From Siphonodentalium dalli (lineage: Eukaryota > Mollusca > Scaphopoda > Gadilida > Siphonodentaliidae): a DNA stretch of 64,000 nucleotides. Location of the stretch: positions 185,679,122-185,743,121 of the forward strand of contig CP136069.1 of assembly GCA_032622095.1 (NCBI GenBank), given 5' to 3'. Each line of letters starts with the position of its first letter. Position 1 is the first letter of the stretch. Positions 42,558-54,615 of this stretch are shown piece by piece. The notes below the pieces were generated by a model, which saw only the letters and a program-made list of their open reading frames with translations, was not told the DNA's origin and searched no databases. Both the position numbers and the translations under genes were made by a program.

Positions 42558-42920
42558 CGGTAAGTCCCGCCGGATCAGCTCTATACGGACCCTCCAACCG
42601 GAAGTGGATGAATCGTGAATCAACAGGCTACGCAAAATGCAGAAAGTTGGATATTGAATGAATCGTCCGCCAACTTGACCTTGACCTTTGCGGCGACTTT
42701 GGGATTTGACTTTTAGCTTCTAGACTGTCTAGATGCCGTCTATTGACAGAACTTCAGGGTGAATAACTCTATTGCTTACAAATGCACGCATTTTAGTAAC
42801 CTTTTAATCATTCATGTCAGCTAAATGTTACGAATCGGCGAACTGTCAATATGACGTCACGAATTACTATATCCGGTGTGAGGGTCCGTATAGAGACGTC
42901 GCCAAGTCCCGCGTAGCATA

Positions 42921-42956
42921 CATAGAAATCGGATATATATATATCCGATTTCTATG
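42921..42956. mobile_element. Perfect 36-bp palindrome inside an 8-bp direct repeat
   Basis: CATAGAAATCGGATATAT followed by its exact reverse complement, flanked by GTAGCATA at 42913-42920 and 42957-42964. It looks like a minimal insertion consisting only of two fused terminal repeats plus an 8-bp target duplication. Confidence 0.75.
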
Positions 42957-43082
42957 GTAGCATATGGGACTGAACTCTGTCTTGCAGCTTGTGGCGGGAC
43001 TTACAGCACAAGAAAACTAAGATGCATGCATCAGGTCGGCCGTGAACTATCTATACCATATAATTGTTGTAGCTATCGATTA

Positions 43083-43455
43083 TACATTTTGAAACACCTG
43101 TCTGTATGTATGTATGTGTGTATGCATGAATGCATGTGTGTATGTGTTATAGACTCTAACACTGCACGATTTGGTATTTAACGTGTCAACTTGACCTCGC
43201 TCATAGGCATGTTTCTGGACCTTGACCGATCCGACTAAAAATTTGTGTGTAGGACTACTTCGATCCCGGGAGCAATATGGACGGGTCCAATTTCACGTGG
43301 GACAATGTTCTCGAACGTGCTGATGTAGGCATGTTTCTGGACTAATTGAACAATAGTTTGGCCAGACGCTGTATATACTGGGTACTGTCCAGATGGAGGC
43401 GATCACAAAAAAAAATTCCCTAAATAGCCCGAACGAAGTCGAGTACATCAGCTAG
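43083..43455 (+). mobile_element. Helitron-like element, first of two in tandem
   Basis: The tail CCCGAACGAAGTCGAGTAC then ATCAGCTAG|T resembles a Helitron 3' terminus: short hairpin with a GAA loop, then CTAG before T. It begins near a CTGTCTGTATGTATG tract, but the 5' boundary is uncertain. Confidence 0.5.
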
Positions 43456-43944
43456 TTTAATATATATTTTGGACATTTGTCTGTCTGTTTGTCTGTTAGC
43501 TATGGCCGGGAAAACTGCCGGACAGATTGGACGAAATTTGAGACCTAGGGGAAATTATTTCCAGGGAGTATTTTGGACGGGTCAAATCTTGATCCCGACC
43601 ATGACTTTGACATTCAAAAAGATAAATTCAAGGTCAAATCTGGTAAAACGGAAGTATTTCAACGAAATATAATACCTACTGTTACTTTTGTCCCAGGAGT
43701 GTTTCGGGTGGGTCAAATTATGACCCTGACCTGATCTTGACATTCAAAATTGTCAATTCAAGGTCAAATCGGGTAAAGCCGGGCGGATTTCGACGGGTAC
43801 TTTTGTCCGGGGAGTGTTTTGGACGGGTCAAATCGTGACCCCGACATGACCTTCACCTTTAAAATAGTCAATTCAAGGTTAAATCGCGCATTTCTCCGAA
43901 AATCAGAGGGGAACATCCCGGACGAAGTCGGGTCCACCAGCTAC
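43456..43944 (+). mobile_element. Helitron-like element, second copy, with three internal repeats
   Basis: Follows the CTAG of the previous copy and ends CCCGGACGAAGTCGGG, then CAGCTAC. The interior has three units of about 115-120 bp (43564-43895) with GGAGTGTTTTGGACGGGTCA and AATTCAAGGTCAAATC. Confidence 0.55.
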
Positions 43945-44099
43945 TATTATATATTTCTAGATTTAGTTACAAACTAAATACCTGTATATTGTACAAAGAA
44001 ATGTTTGACAAATATATCTGTATCAATATTACCATACGGGTCATTAAAATAGATACGACGAAACAAATTTTGAAGGGTGCATGTATCAGGTAAATTTTT

Positions 44100-45480
44100 A
44101 CATTTCAAATTATGACAGGAATGCGGAAAGTTGAAGTACCTACGTAATACTGGCTATCCGCATGAAGAGATATACATGTATATAAAAACCAAAATAGAAG
44201 ATGACTGCTGGCGACAATGTTTTCCAAAAAAAATCAAAGCATTCGATAGCTCCCATCTAGTTGTCAGCCCGAAGATCAATATGAAGTTTGGTGACTATCA
44301 GTTGAGGGATATGTCTGTACAGTTGCTAAACAATTCAGTCACGCAAAAGAGGATCAAAGAGTAAGATACCAAATTGCTGCCTGTGGTAATGTTTTTTAAC
44401 GAAATTCGGGGAAATTAGATTACTCTCACCCTGGTTATCCAGAAGATAATTGTGGAATCTGGTGACGATCGGACAAGGGGTGTCGTCTGAAGGATCAACC
44501 AAATTATTTAGCCATAAAAATAGTAAAATTGAAGATCATCGCTGGCAGTGATGTCTTCACAAGGACAGTTTGAGAACAAAATATGGCTCACATCTAGCGG
44601 TGACCCAAAATATCCACATAAGAAAAAGTTCTCCAATAAAAGCTGGCTGCAGGGTGCGCCAATTGATTCAAATTCGAAATTTAGCAGGGTGTACTGCTTG
44701 TGGCCATGTTTTCCCCGCAAATTTGATAGACTGATGGACAAAACCACTGAATCCGTTGAATCAATATACATGTATACATGGATTAATTTATATGCATTGT
44801 TATACACAGTACTGGTATATAAAGGTACTGAAAATAACTATATTACTAGTATACACAAATAAACCATATATCATGGCTATGGGTTCTAATATTCGAACAT
44901 GACAGCTGAGAACTTGGTGTGAATTACAGAGTGGTGGTTTCTCAAGCATATCTAACCCTCCACGTTAGTAACATGACATTAAATGTCATAAGTATAATCT
45001 AGCTTGAGGACAGAAGTGATCCATAAAACCCCCTTTAATTCAACCAGGTCCTCGCGCGATGTATGGTCGATCACATGATGATCTAGGGGGATTAGAATTG
45101 TTGTATGAAAACAGCACTGCATGTAAATATAAAATAAAATAGTGCTACATCTTATTACAGATTATTGCCATATATAATCAGTGATTATACAGACAGTCTG
45201 ACAAAATAAAGTTTCAGTGACACTCTATCCGAAGAGGGGAATAATTTCATCTGTTACAGTCAATGGAGCAATTATGAATCTGGAAAGGTGAAATTTCTAA
45301 GTAATACTAGATATCGACATGACGCGATAACATATAACGTAAATGCAATATGGCCGCTGGCGACCATTTTTTCCTATGAAATTAAAAAAATATTTGATAG
45401 CTCTCATCTGATAGATCAATATCAAGATAAATATGAAGTTTGATGATGATCGGATGAGTGACGTGGTTTGTGCTAAACGG
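44100..45480. repeat. Degenerate transposon-derived blocks
   Basis: Repeated phrases AGTAATACTAGATATCGACATG / CGTAATACTGGCTATCCGCATG and ATATGAAGTTTGGTGA-type sequence, related to 35240-35500. Open frames here are by-products of the repeats. Confidence 0.5.
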
Positions 45481-45490
45481 TTTAGTAATG

Positions 45491-45800
45491 CTTAAAAAGA
45501 TTCTTACTTTAATATTTTTATGTTCACTTTATAAACTTCACTGAGTCATCTTTGTCATGTATTGAGTTTGATATCTTTTGTTAACAGTTTATAAATCATG
45601 TATGTCTCATGTTTGTTATTTTAATTTATGTGTTTATTATCATTAAATAAAGTTGCATTCCTTAAAAAGATTCTTACCTCAATGTTTTTATGTTCACTTT
45701 ATAAACTCCACTGAGTCAATTTTGTCATGTATTGAATTTGATATCTTTTGTTAACAGTTTATAAATTATGTATGTCTCGTGTTCGTTATTATATTATATA
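45491..45800. repeat. Tandem duplication, 170-bp period
   Basis: CTTAAAAAGATTCTTAC starts copies at 45491 and 45661, followed by near-identical sequence (TTTATGTTCACTTTATAAAC, TTTGTTAACAGTTTATAAAT). Confidence 0.9.
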
Positions 45801-47163
45801 CACTTTATAGTGTGTTTTCAGAACGAAAAAAAAATGAATAAAATCAACAAATTTGTAAATTTAAAAACAATTCAAACGTTGTTGTATTCCATGTCCCAGC
45901 CCGGACATATACACAAAATTTCAATAATATTCATTGAGAAACAACGGACCAAACGCTATATAACACCCGTATACATCTTTTATTTCGAGTCGGACTCGGG
46001 TACATGTTATAGTAGGTACCGAATTGACACACGTAGACTGGGCGAGTTGGCCCTGGGGCGTTTAGGCCGATTCCGGCACATTCTATAATTTACAGTATGT
46101 ATCCGTTTACGCGTAGTTTACTTTAGAAAGTTCCGCAATTAATACCGTAAATAGAGCGACCATATTTGACAGATTATGCCTCTGTTATTGATTATCAAGT
46201 TGCTATACATTAAAAACGACAAATTCACATGCTCGTTCAAGCGCAGTAGTCTATTTTCCCCATGTTAAAGGACATCCACAAATGATAAATAACGCTAACC
46301 TACTGCCGAATGTTTGACACGACAACTGTTAACATATTTGGGCTGAATTCATCTGACGCGGTATTATTCCTCAAAATAAACAACAAAACCATCGTTACTT
46401 GGAAATGTAGTTTGGGCTAACATTTACATAAATCCTCCACGTCAATTATCCGACACACACGTCAGATGAAAAAGTCACATGAAGTAACCGGCCAAATTGG
46501 CCGAAATGAGCGTAGATGGCGCTGTGTACAGCTTGGGTAGCAACAACAATCGTAGTCTTGATTGACAGCCGTCTTGTTCCAATAGACAAAGCCCTGGTTA
46601 CAACAATCGACACACATCTTAATGTGTGGGCGAAGGGGTTTCTCATAATGCCGCGGTAAATTGTGGGGGGGGGTGGGCTTGAGGGGATGTATGTGACTAT
46701 AATGTGAGCTGCACTCAGCAGAATATTTGGCCCAGTGCAACCGTTATTTTACTTCAGTGGAAATATAGCAAGTCATTGCCAATTTGCCATCAGCAATCAG
46801 AAAATAAGCAGTGAACTGAAGCAAAATGAGTTTCAGTTACCATGGGCCAAGAAGATATCATATTCATGAATCACAACTTTAGTTCTACGTATACGCCATA
46901 CGTCCGTAGCTAAATTAAGTAGAGATTTATGACATGGTCTACTTACTACGGGCCCGCCAGGGACGTGGCTAGATGGGGGTGTCCACCTTAGCAAATTCCG
47001 TATGCACCTCCTTGAATCAGAATCAGACCAAAAACACAAGTTTTTGCATAATTCCATATGCACTCCCACCCCTTGCTTGCACTTCAGTCATCAGGCCTAA
47101 TATCCTATATATTCATAAACCATATGGTTCTTTAATATTCCCGGTAGAAAACATTCAGATGTT
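45801..47163. other. Intergenic, no gene seen
   Basis: Contains the 31-bp exact match (46506-46536) to the inverted segment at 3790-3820 and a G-rich stretch at 46661-46685. No supportable coding sequence. Confidence 0.4.
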
Positions 47164-47167
47164 TTAA

Positions 47168-47647
47168 AGGTACTCAATCCGATAAAACTCCTCTCAGTTA
47201 CTATTTCAATGGCTTCGGGGGTCAAAAATATTTGATTCGAGTTGAGGAAGTCACCCATCAAAGCTCAGATTTGTTAGATATCGATTTTAGAAATCTATTA
47301 TTTTTCATTATCGGGAATACTATCTGGCCCAGAACTCAGTCAAAATTGCGTTATTATTACCACTTGATTTTAGAGTTATCCATCCTTGTCTGTTTGAATA
47401 GATTTTGGTGTACACATCCAGAGCAGATTACGGCAGTTGAAGGCAATTATTAGTACTCATCTCGAGTAAATAACAAATTTCAAAAATCAATATCTAATAA
47501 CTCTGAGCTTTGTTTGATGGGTTCCTCGACTCGAATCAAATATTTTTTACCCCCAAAGCCAAAGAAATAGTAATATAGGACCCTCTGATCGGATTGTTGT
47601 TGTTGGAATCTGTTGAGATGGGGACCCTCTGTTCATATTGAGTACCT
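47168..47647. mobile_element. AGGTACTCAATCC-family foldback MITE, copy 2
   Basis: Same ends and TTAA flanks (47164-47167, 47648-47651) as 17640-18033. Palindromic arms include CATCAAAGCTCAGA against CTGAGCTTTGTTTGATGGG. Confidence 0.82.
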
Positions 47648-47710
47648 TTAAATTAAAAAAATTTTAAATTAAATTAAAAAAAAACAACAAATAAATTAAA
47701 AAAAAAAATT

Positions 47711-49076
47711 ATATAGAGAATACCTACGAGTTTTGGTTGAATACCCGAATTATCTCTTGAGTGGGTGCAAGGAAGTACAGAATTTCCACGAGCGGCTGCA
47801 AGCCGCGAGTGGAAATTCTGTACTTCCTTGCACCCACGAATGAGATAATCCGGGTATTCAACCAGAACCCGTAGGTTTTATTTTTATTATATGCGCTATA
47901 AACCGCACCAAAAACTGCTAATTTTGTCCTACAGTTCACTTCAAATTGTTAGAAAGCTTCGACATTTGCATTTTGTTTACATTCCATCAATTGATTTGCT
48001 CACCACCGAATGACAAATATCGAGCATAGCCGCCATAAGAAATAGTCCCCATTGTTTTATTCTGAAATGATGCGAGAAAATTAATGTATATGTAATTTAG
48101 TGATAAGAATATATTAAAACAAATGAGTTAACATTATAACAATTAAATAACAGTTTATGAACCGTGAAAATCAATAATTAAAACAATAGTCCGGCTGTTA
48201 TTGATATGCTTTGAAACTTAATGTGATTCGCCGCTATAAACCGGAAGTAATCTCCGAAAAAGTAATACTATTGTGTTATCCATCGAGTCGGTCAGTGTTA
48301 TCCATCGAGTCGGTCCAGGCGATGGATATAACGCTCTACGCCACGGCAATTTCCCACTATTTAATGGGGAAGCATATAATAAATAGAGAATACCTACGAG
48401 TTTTGGTTGAATACCCGAATTATCTCATGAGTGGGTGCAAGGAAGTACAGAATTTCCACGAGCGGCTGCAAGCTGCGAGTGGAAATTCTGTACTTCCTTG
48501 CACCCACGAATGAGATAATCCGGGTATTCAACCAAAACCCGTAGGTTTTCTTTTTATTATATGCGCTATAAACCGCACCAAAACTGCTAAGTTTGTCCTA
48601 CAGTTCACTTCAAATTGTGTTTAGAAAGCTTCGACATTTGCATTTTGTTTACATTCCATCAATTGATTTGCTCACCACCGAATGACAAATATCGAGCATA
48701 GCCGCCATAAGAAATAGTCCCCATTGTTTTATTCTGAAATGATGCGAGAAAATTAATGTATACATAATTTAGTGATAAGAATATATTAAAACAAATGAGT
48801 TAACATTACAACAATTAAATAACAGTTTATGAACCGTGAAAATCAATAATTAAAACAATAGTCCGGCTGTTATTGATACGCTTTGAAACTTAATGTGATT
48901 CGCCGCTATAAACCGGAAGTAATCTCCGAAAAAGTAATACTATTGTGTTATCCATCGAGTCGGTCAGTGTTATCCATCGAGTCGGTCAGTGTTATCCATC
49001 GAGTCGGTCCAGGCGATGGATATAACGCTCTACGCCACGGCAATTTCCCACTATTTAATGGGGAAGCATATAATAA
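47711..49076. repeat. Tandem pair of 671- and 695-bp hairpin-bearing units
   Basis: Unit 1 is 47711-48381 and unit 2 is 48382-49076. They are almost identical; unit 2 has one more copy of a 23-bp repeat (GTTATCCATCGAGTCGGTCA; two versus three copies). Each opens with a hairpin of about 75-bp arms (47721-47876, 48391-48546) containing GTGGGTGCAAGGAAGTACAG. They end about 430 bp upstream of the RAD9 start. Confidence 0.92.
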
Positions 49077-49511
49077 AAAAAAATATTACAAAATTAAAAA
49101 AAAATTCAATAAAAACAAAATAATTTACAAAATGTCATGTTTCTGACCAACCACGCCAGTGTGTTTTCGAAGTAAACATGCTATTAAAAAGTATGTTAGT
49201 AATTTTTTCGGTAAATTTTTTATCACATATTGAATAAATTGGCATGGTAGCATATAATTTAGCAAAAGAAATTTGTTTTTCCATAAAGTAGAAAAGATAT
49301 GCAACATATATCTTCCGAGTACACATTTTCTCCGAGTCGATGCCGGGGCCGGAGTACACTTTTTAGTGACCATCCAACAACACTGTCAACAGGAACGGTA
49401 ACTGGTACACTTCCTGTTTCAGTAAAGTGATGGCGGTGAAATTTAAAGCAGACGATTAAGTCGGTAATAATCACACTTTAACGACCTTTCTTGATAACTG
49501 TATCGAATAAA
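49077..49511 (+). other. Presumed RAD9 promoter and 5' UTR
   Basis: AT-rich sequence, then a short region of mixed composition with no TATA box evident. Nothing else is recognised. Confidence 0.4.
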
Positions 49512-50975
49512 ATGAAGTGCGTGATTCCCGGTATTAATATAAAAATCTTTGGAAGGGCGGTCCATTCCTTGTCGAAGATAGGAGAAGAACTTTACATAGA
49601 CCCTCTAGAACAGGGGTTGGCTCTTAGAACTGTCAACTCCTCAAGATCAGCATATTCTTTCTTCCTGTTTTCGAAAGCATTCTTTCAGTTCTATGATGGA
49701 CATGACCAAAACATTAGAAATGATGGAGATGATGATTCTTTAAGATGTAAACTTGCGATGAAGTCATGTTTAACAGTGTTTAAATCTCTGTCGAGTATCG
49801 AAAAACTTGTGGAACGATGCACAATAAAAATTGATGAAGAAGAGTCAAGAATTATCTTCAAAATGCACTGCAGACACGGCATTATCAAAACTCATAACTT
49901 AGCTTTTATAGAATGCGAGACGTTACAGGCTGTTTTCTCAAAAGAGAACTGCGCAAATGTTGTAACGGCTCAAGCAAGAGTTCTCTGTGACGCAGTTGCC
50001 AACTTTCCAACAAGTCAAGAGGAGATAACCATGTTAACAAGGCCAGAGAAAGTGTCACTGAAAAATTATGTTGAAGATGAGCCAGATCCAAACAAAGTCA
50101 TGCACACAGAGCTGACTCTGTTGCCGGATGAGTTTGACAATTATGATGTGGGACTTGAGTCAGATATTACCTTCTGTCTGAAAGAGTTCAGAGCTATTCT
50201 ATCTTTCTCAGAAGCGACAAATATTCCTCTGTCACTAAATTATAGTACAGCGGGCCGGCCAGTTGTATTTTGTATTGACAGTGATAAAACATTTGAAGCA
50301 AATTTTGTTTTAGCAACATTGGCAGACGTAACATCATCTCAGGTGCCGTCTTCTCAAGCAAGTGTGTCTCAGAGTGGAAGTCAAAGGAAACTGTCAACTG
50401 CTTGCAGGAGTCAAGTTAGTCGAAAAGATAAATCTCGGAACAGTGATCAAAGTAAGACTACGCTAACAAACAATGGTGATGCATCCAGATTGGTTAGCCA
50501 GAAAATGAGAACTGATCCTAAAATAAATTTGAACAATAGGGGTGATTCAACATCTTGTCCAAGTCCAGAGATAGGGAGGAGTGAACAAACAGATCAGATG
50601 AGTGCTATATATGACCATCCTGTGCATAATGATGTCCCTGACTTATCATTGTCAAAAGATAAATTCAATGATACATCAGAATCTACAATAAAATCAGTAA
50701 CTCTTATGCCGAAATATTCTCAATCATCAGTCTTGCAAGATGAGTTAAGAAGTCCAGTTATACCATTACAAAGTATAAGTGATGTACAAATACAACCAAT
50801 TGATGTGACTGTAATGGATGATTTGGAGGAGGACGATGATTTTGTTCCAGGCACTCCACCCAGAAAAAGATTCTGTTCAATGTTCTTTGGTTCTTCACAG
50901 TTGACCACTCAATCTCAGCAGGACAAAACACAAAGGACCGTTTTAGCTGCTGACACAGACAGTGAGGAAGACTGA
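49512..50975 (+). CDS. RAD9: RAD9 checkpoint clamp subunit, intronless
   Basis: 487 residues from ATG 49512 (MKCVIPG), the start that aligns with vertebrate RAD9A (MKC...); the frame is open seven codons further up but without ATG. RAD9 joins HUS1 and RAD1 in the 9-1-1 clamp that is loaded at DNA damage and recruits TopBP1 to activate ATR. The N-terminal ~265 residues are the PCNA-like fold (VHSLSKIGEELY, LALRTVNSSRSAYSFFLFS). The Ser-rich tail ends with GTPPRKRFCSMFFGSS (447-462), matching the basic/FFGS motif of RAD9A, and DTDSEED (481-487). S484 lies where human CK2 target Ser387 binds TopBP1. Vertebrate RAD9 genes have many introns; this copy has none, so either the lineage lost them or it is a retrogene. 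No target duplication or poly(A) relic is visible. The ORF is intact. Confidence 0.93.
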   Translation: MKCVIPGINIKIFGRAVHSLSKIGEELYIDPLEQGLALRTVNSSRSAYSFFLFSKAFFQFYDGHDQNIRNDGDDDSLRCKLAMKSCLTVFKSLSSIEKLVERCTIKIDEEESRIIFKMHCRHGIIKTHNLAFIECETLQAVFSKENCANVVTAQARVLCDAVANFPTSQEEITMLTRPEKVSLKNYVEDEPDPNKVMHTELTLLPDEFDNYDVGLESDITFCLKEFRAILSFSEATNIPLSLNYSTAGRPVVFCIDSDKTFEANFVLATLADVTSSQVPSSQASVSQSGSQRKLSTACRSQVSRKDKSRNSDQSKTTLTNNGDASRLVSQKMRTDPKINLNNRGDSTSCPSPEIGRSEQTDQMSAIYDHPVHNDVPDLSLSKDKFNDTSESTIKSVTLMPKYSQSSVLQDELRSPVIPLQSISDVQIQPIDVTVMDDLEEDDDFVPGTPPRKRFCSMFFGSSQLTTQSQQDKTQRTVLAADTDSEED

Positions 50976-51473
50976 CATAAATGTCTATTTCAAATAATTG
51001 TCACTAAAGTAAAAAGGGTCTGTCGGGTATACTAGTACTACAAATCAGCAAATTGAGACAAGGACCAGTCTAATGCACAAAATTCGGCAACAACTGTCTT
51101 TAACATTTAGTTTCTACTTTGAACACTGAAGTAAAATTAAATTTTAATTTTTTATTTTAATCTCAAATAGATACTAGTACCATGTGGATGAAGTAATTAA
51201 TACTAGTTCACATTTTCATTATACTGTTACTGTAAGTTAACGTCCTGGCTGGCAGAGTGTTATTATACTGCGACAACATCCAGTCACCAGAAAATGATTT
51301 TATGAAGTTATAACAACTTAGTTATGTCATACAGATATTAAACATCTCTGTGTCACCGGTGATAACTGAAGCCTGAAGGTACAAGTATTATATAAAGCCC
51401 GGTTTTGGTGTGAATTTATGCCGAAACACTGACAAATAGCTGTTTGAAAACAAACCTTGCTTCTTGTTTGCCC
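50976..51473. other. RAD9 downstream region
   Basis: No coding signal and no AATAAA before 51474. The first AATAAA (51511-51516) falls inside the following MITE. Confidence 0.45.
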
Positions 51474-51843
51474 TTAACCCTTTACCCAACAAACTGGCCA
51501 AAACCGGCCAAATAAAGCTTCAACAGCCTAAAATATCTTCGGTCTGTCTCAATAGAACCATACAAATATGGATATCATTGGAACCGGCTCCTTGACCACA
51601 TTGTGATAGTTACAGCTATGCCCTGTGCCAATGCATTCTCTTATATATGCGAGTCGACCATAGGTCGCCTCGCATATATAAGAGAATGCATTGGCCTAAA
51701 AAAAATCTTTTTTTAACACTTTTTACCATTTTTTCTTACATTCTTTAACAATTTTATAATTTTTAATGTGTTAAGCCAATGCATTATCTTATATATGCGA
51801 GGCGACCTATGGCACAGGGCCGTTCTGTTGGGTAAAGGGTTAA
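51474..51843. mobile_element. piggyBac-type MITE (TTAA, CCCTTTACCCAACA ends), copy 1
   Basis: Includes TTAA on both sides; inverted ends CCCTTTACCCAACA. Internal hairpin GCCAATGCATTCTCTTATAT around GTCGACC. The second internal hairpin seen in the 60-kb copy is half deleted here. Confidence 0.9.
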
Positions 51844-53098
51844 ATTAGGAATTTAAGATGTTCCTCATTGGACTTTTCAAAGTCAGTAACTGTATCCGCG
51901 ACAAATTTGGCATAGAAATAGAGCTTTCCGTACTGCTGATATGAGGAAAGCAACATTCGATGGATATTTGCGAGAATACATGTACATATGTATACCTTAA
52001 TTCTTATCACCATTCCAACGTATTTACTTTTTCTCCTCATCGAATTAAAGTACCGGTACTACGAAAACGCAAGTATTTACTTCTGTTCATCCACACTCCA
52101 CAGCGAGGTACGAATACTTTAAGTGAATGAACATTAATTTTTGTGACTCTCAGATGAGTCTCATGTCTGTTTATTGGCACGTAATGTAGGTACACTCAAT
52201 GTCTCTTGTCGAATAGACTGGTCCTACTCCATTTCTGCGAAACACGAACATGTGTAGTAATCTGACCCTTTTAGCTTCACTGAACTCATACTCACAATAT
52301 AACTGTTAAAGAATCATTTTAACTGAAGGCGTTTTGTTGTATACATATAGTATTTGAAAATATATGTTTTCAACTTTTGGGTAGCTACTAGTACATGTAC
52401 TAGTACTAGTAATATGACTGGTCAGTTCAATGTTTTGAGTATCCAGCTTACAGTCTGAAAAGTGTGATCACATTTGGCATGATATACATGTATGTTTCTT
52501 TTTTAGCTTTGACATAAGTTTAAATTAGATGATATAAATTATACGGTATATCATAGCCTAATACACAACTTGAGTTAAATGTGTTGTTACACAAAACACT
52601 AATTGGAAAGCTAATTGGTACCGGTACCCAAAAACACCAAAATACTATTATGATGACAGTCAGTAATTGGCAGGGAACAACAAATAAAAAATCCGCTTTG
52701 GGGACAAATTTCTAGAGCTCTTTTATAAAAAAAATGTCCTAGATGTTTACATGTATAAATTTATGGTTTTTGTGTCTAATTTGCCATTTATACTAATATA
52801 TTAGTTATACCAATTTATAAATTTGATTATAACCTTATTTTGGGATTTTATGTCCAGCAACATGATCCAAATAAACATACAAGTACTCTTATTAAATTTC
52901 AAGCAAAAATTCCCGGGCCCTGTATGCAGCTTATTTTAGGTCTCTATAATTTGCTTTTTTTCATTCCCTATGACTGCTTTTTATATAAAAAACGCTTCAA
53001 TGTGATGATAAATGATAATTAAGAATTGGACCAGGAGTAACACAGCTTCTCTTTGTTTTATACGGCAAAGAATATGTTTGAACATTATGTTGGGAAAT
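51844..53098. other. Intergenic AT-rich sequence
   Basis: Short TACATGTAC tracts and no supportable gene. Confidence 0.4.
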
Positions 53099-53500
53099 GA
53101 CCCCATTATTTCACCCCTGTAGTATTATTTAATTTTGAGGAAATGTCCTCCCTGTACATGTACTATTAGTCCACACCCTATGTTTATTTGGATCCCAAGA
53201 GTACTCTAGTGTCCCGAATAAACATACATGTACATGTATGTTTATTTTTTTTCATGAAAATTGCGCCCTGTATGAGTTTATTCCGGTCTATATGTTTATT
53301 ATTTTGTTCAATTTCAATCTGACATGATCGTATAAAATTTGATAGCCAGCGATCGACTTGTTAGAATATTGAGACATCTAATAATTTGTCCGCCCTGTAC
53401 TAGTACTTCTATTCCGGTCTGTTCTATTATTGAAATTTGCCCAATCGTCCACCCTGTACTACAATTCCGGTCTGTTCTTCTATTCGGGACACTAGAGTAT
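53099..53500. repeat. CCCTGTAC/CCGGTCTGTTC repeat cluster
   Basis: Inverted and direct pieces of one family: GAGTACTCTAGTGTCCCGAA against TTCGGGACACTAGAGTA, and TTCCGGTCTGTTCT twice. Relatives at 40240-40340 and 38735-38870. Confidence 0.6.
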
Positions 53501-54049
53501 TGAATATACAATTGAATGGCATTTAAATTTAAGTATATAAAGATGGCAGAAACATGCAACATTAACAAATTATTATTGTTCAATGTCATGACTGACATAC
53601 TCTTACATGTAGGTGCCTAATAATCGTGATGGCCTAATAATAGTGATGGGTAGGGATGGGTAGAAATTAATATTATAGTGATGGCAATTTCAATCTATGT
53701 CTCAATGCCAAATAATAGTGATTGTTGGGAATTTTCTTCAACATTAATAATCGTGCTGGCACTATTATTAGCCACCTGAGAGTACATGTACCGGTATATC
53801 ATTTCGTGTACAATTCGATTGTCAAAATTCAAAATGGTGGACAAAATGGCGACCGAAAGTTGTAATGGACAATTTTCGCTAAATTTCACTAGATCGTTTC
53901 CATTTATAAGAAAATTATTGGTTCAAATGGCCATTTTTACCAACATACATGTAGATGTATAATCTAGTATACGTATACCATTTTAAATCTGACAATGTCT
54001 GATAATTGAGAGCCATATCACAAGGATTTGGCTCTACAGTTTCCCTCAA

Positions 54050-54615
54050 ATTCAAAATTATTTACACTTAAGCATAATTCATTTACACTTAAGCGTAATA
54101 CATTTCATGTGGTTGCATCCATTTGAGCTTGATGGGAGCTCAGTGAGAATGTATATGAATTACGCTTAAGCGTAATTCATTTATGTTTAAGCGTAATTTA
54201 ATCATGCTTTTAAGCGTAATTTGGTTTTTCAGCTATCTCATTTACCTCAGAGGTACAGTATAGTGGTATAATCTGATGTACAAAAATGTAGGTTACTGGC
54301 ATTAGTAATGTGGTTGCATTAATTCAGTTCGAGTGGAGCTCTATGAGAATATATATGAATTAATTATGCTTTAAGCGTAATTCATTTACGATTAACCTTA
54401 ATTAGAATGAATTATGATTGAGCATAAATGAATTAAGTTTAGCACAAATGAATTACGCTTAAGTGTAATAGTAATAGAATGATAATTCTATTACGCTTAA
54501 GCGTAATGTAATATCTACATTATGCATAAGCATAAGTGAATTACACTTAAGCATAAGTGAATTACACTTAAGCATAATGCAATTACACTTAAGTGTAATG
54601 TATTACATAATTTAC
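54050..54615. repeat. Array of CTTAAG-centred palindromes
   Basis: Roughly 15-20 variants of ATTACGCTTAAGCGTAAT and ATTACACTTAAGTGTAAT, spaced irregularly with AATTCATTT linkers. Composition differs sharply from the flanks. Confidence 0.8.

Noticed and set aside
48211-49146. Two open frames starting MKLNVIRRYKPEV
   Set aside because: They are the same stretch of the two tandem hairpin units, end in a 23-bp repeat, and match no known protein.
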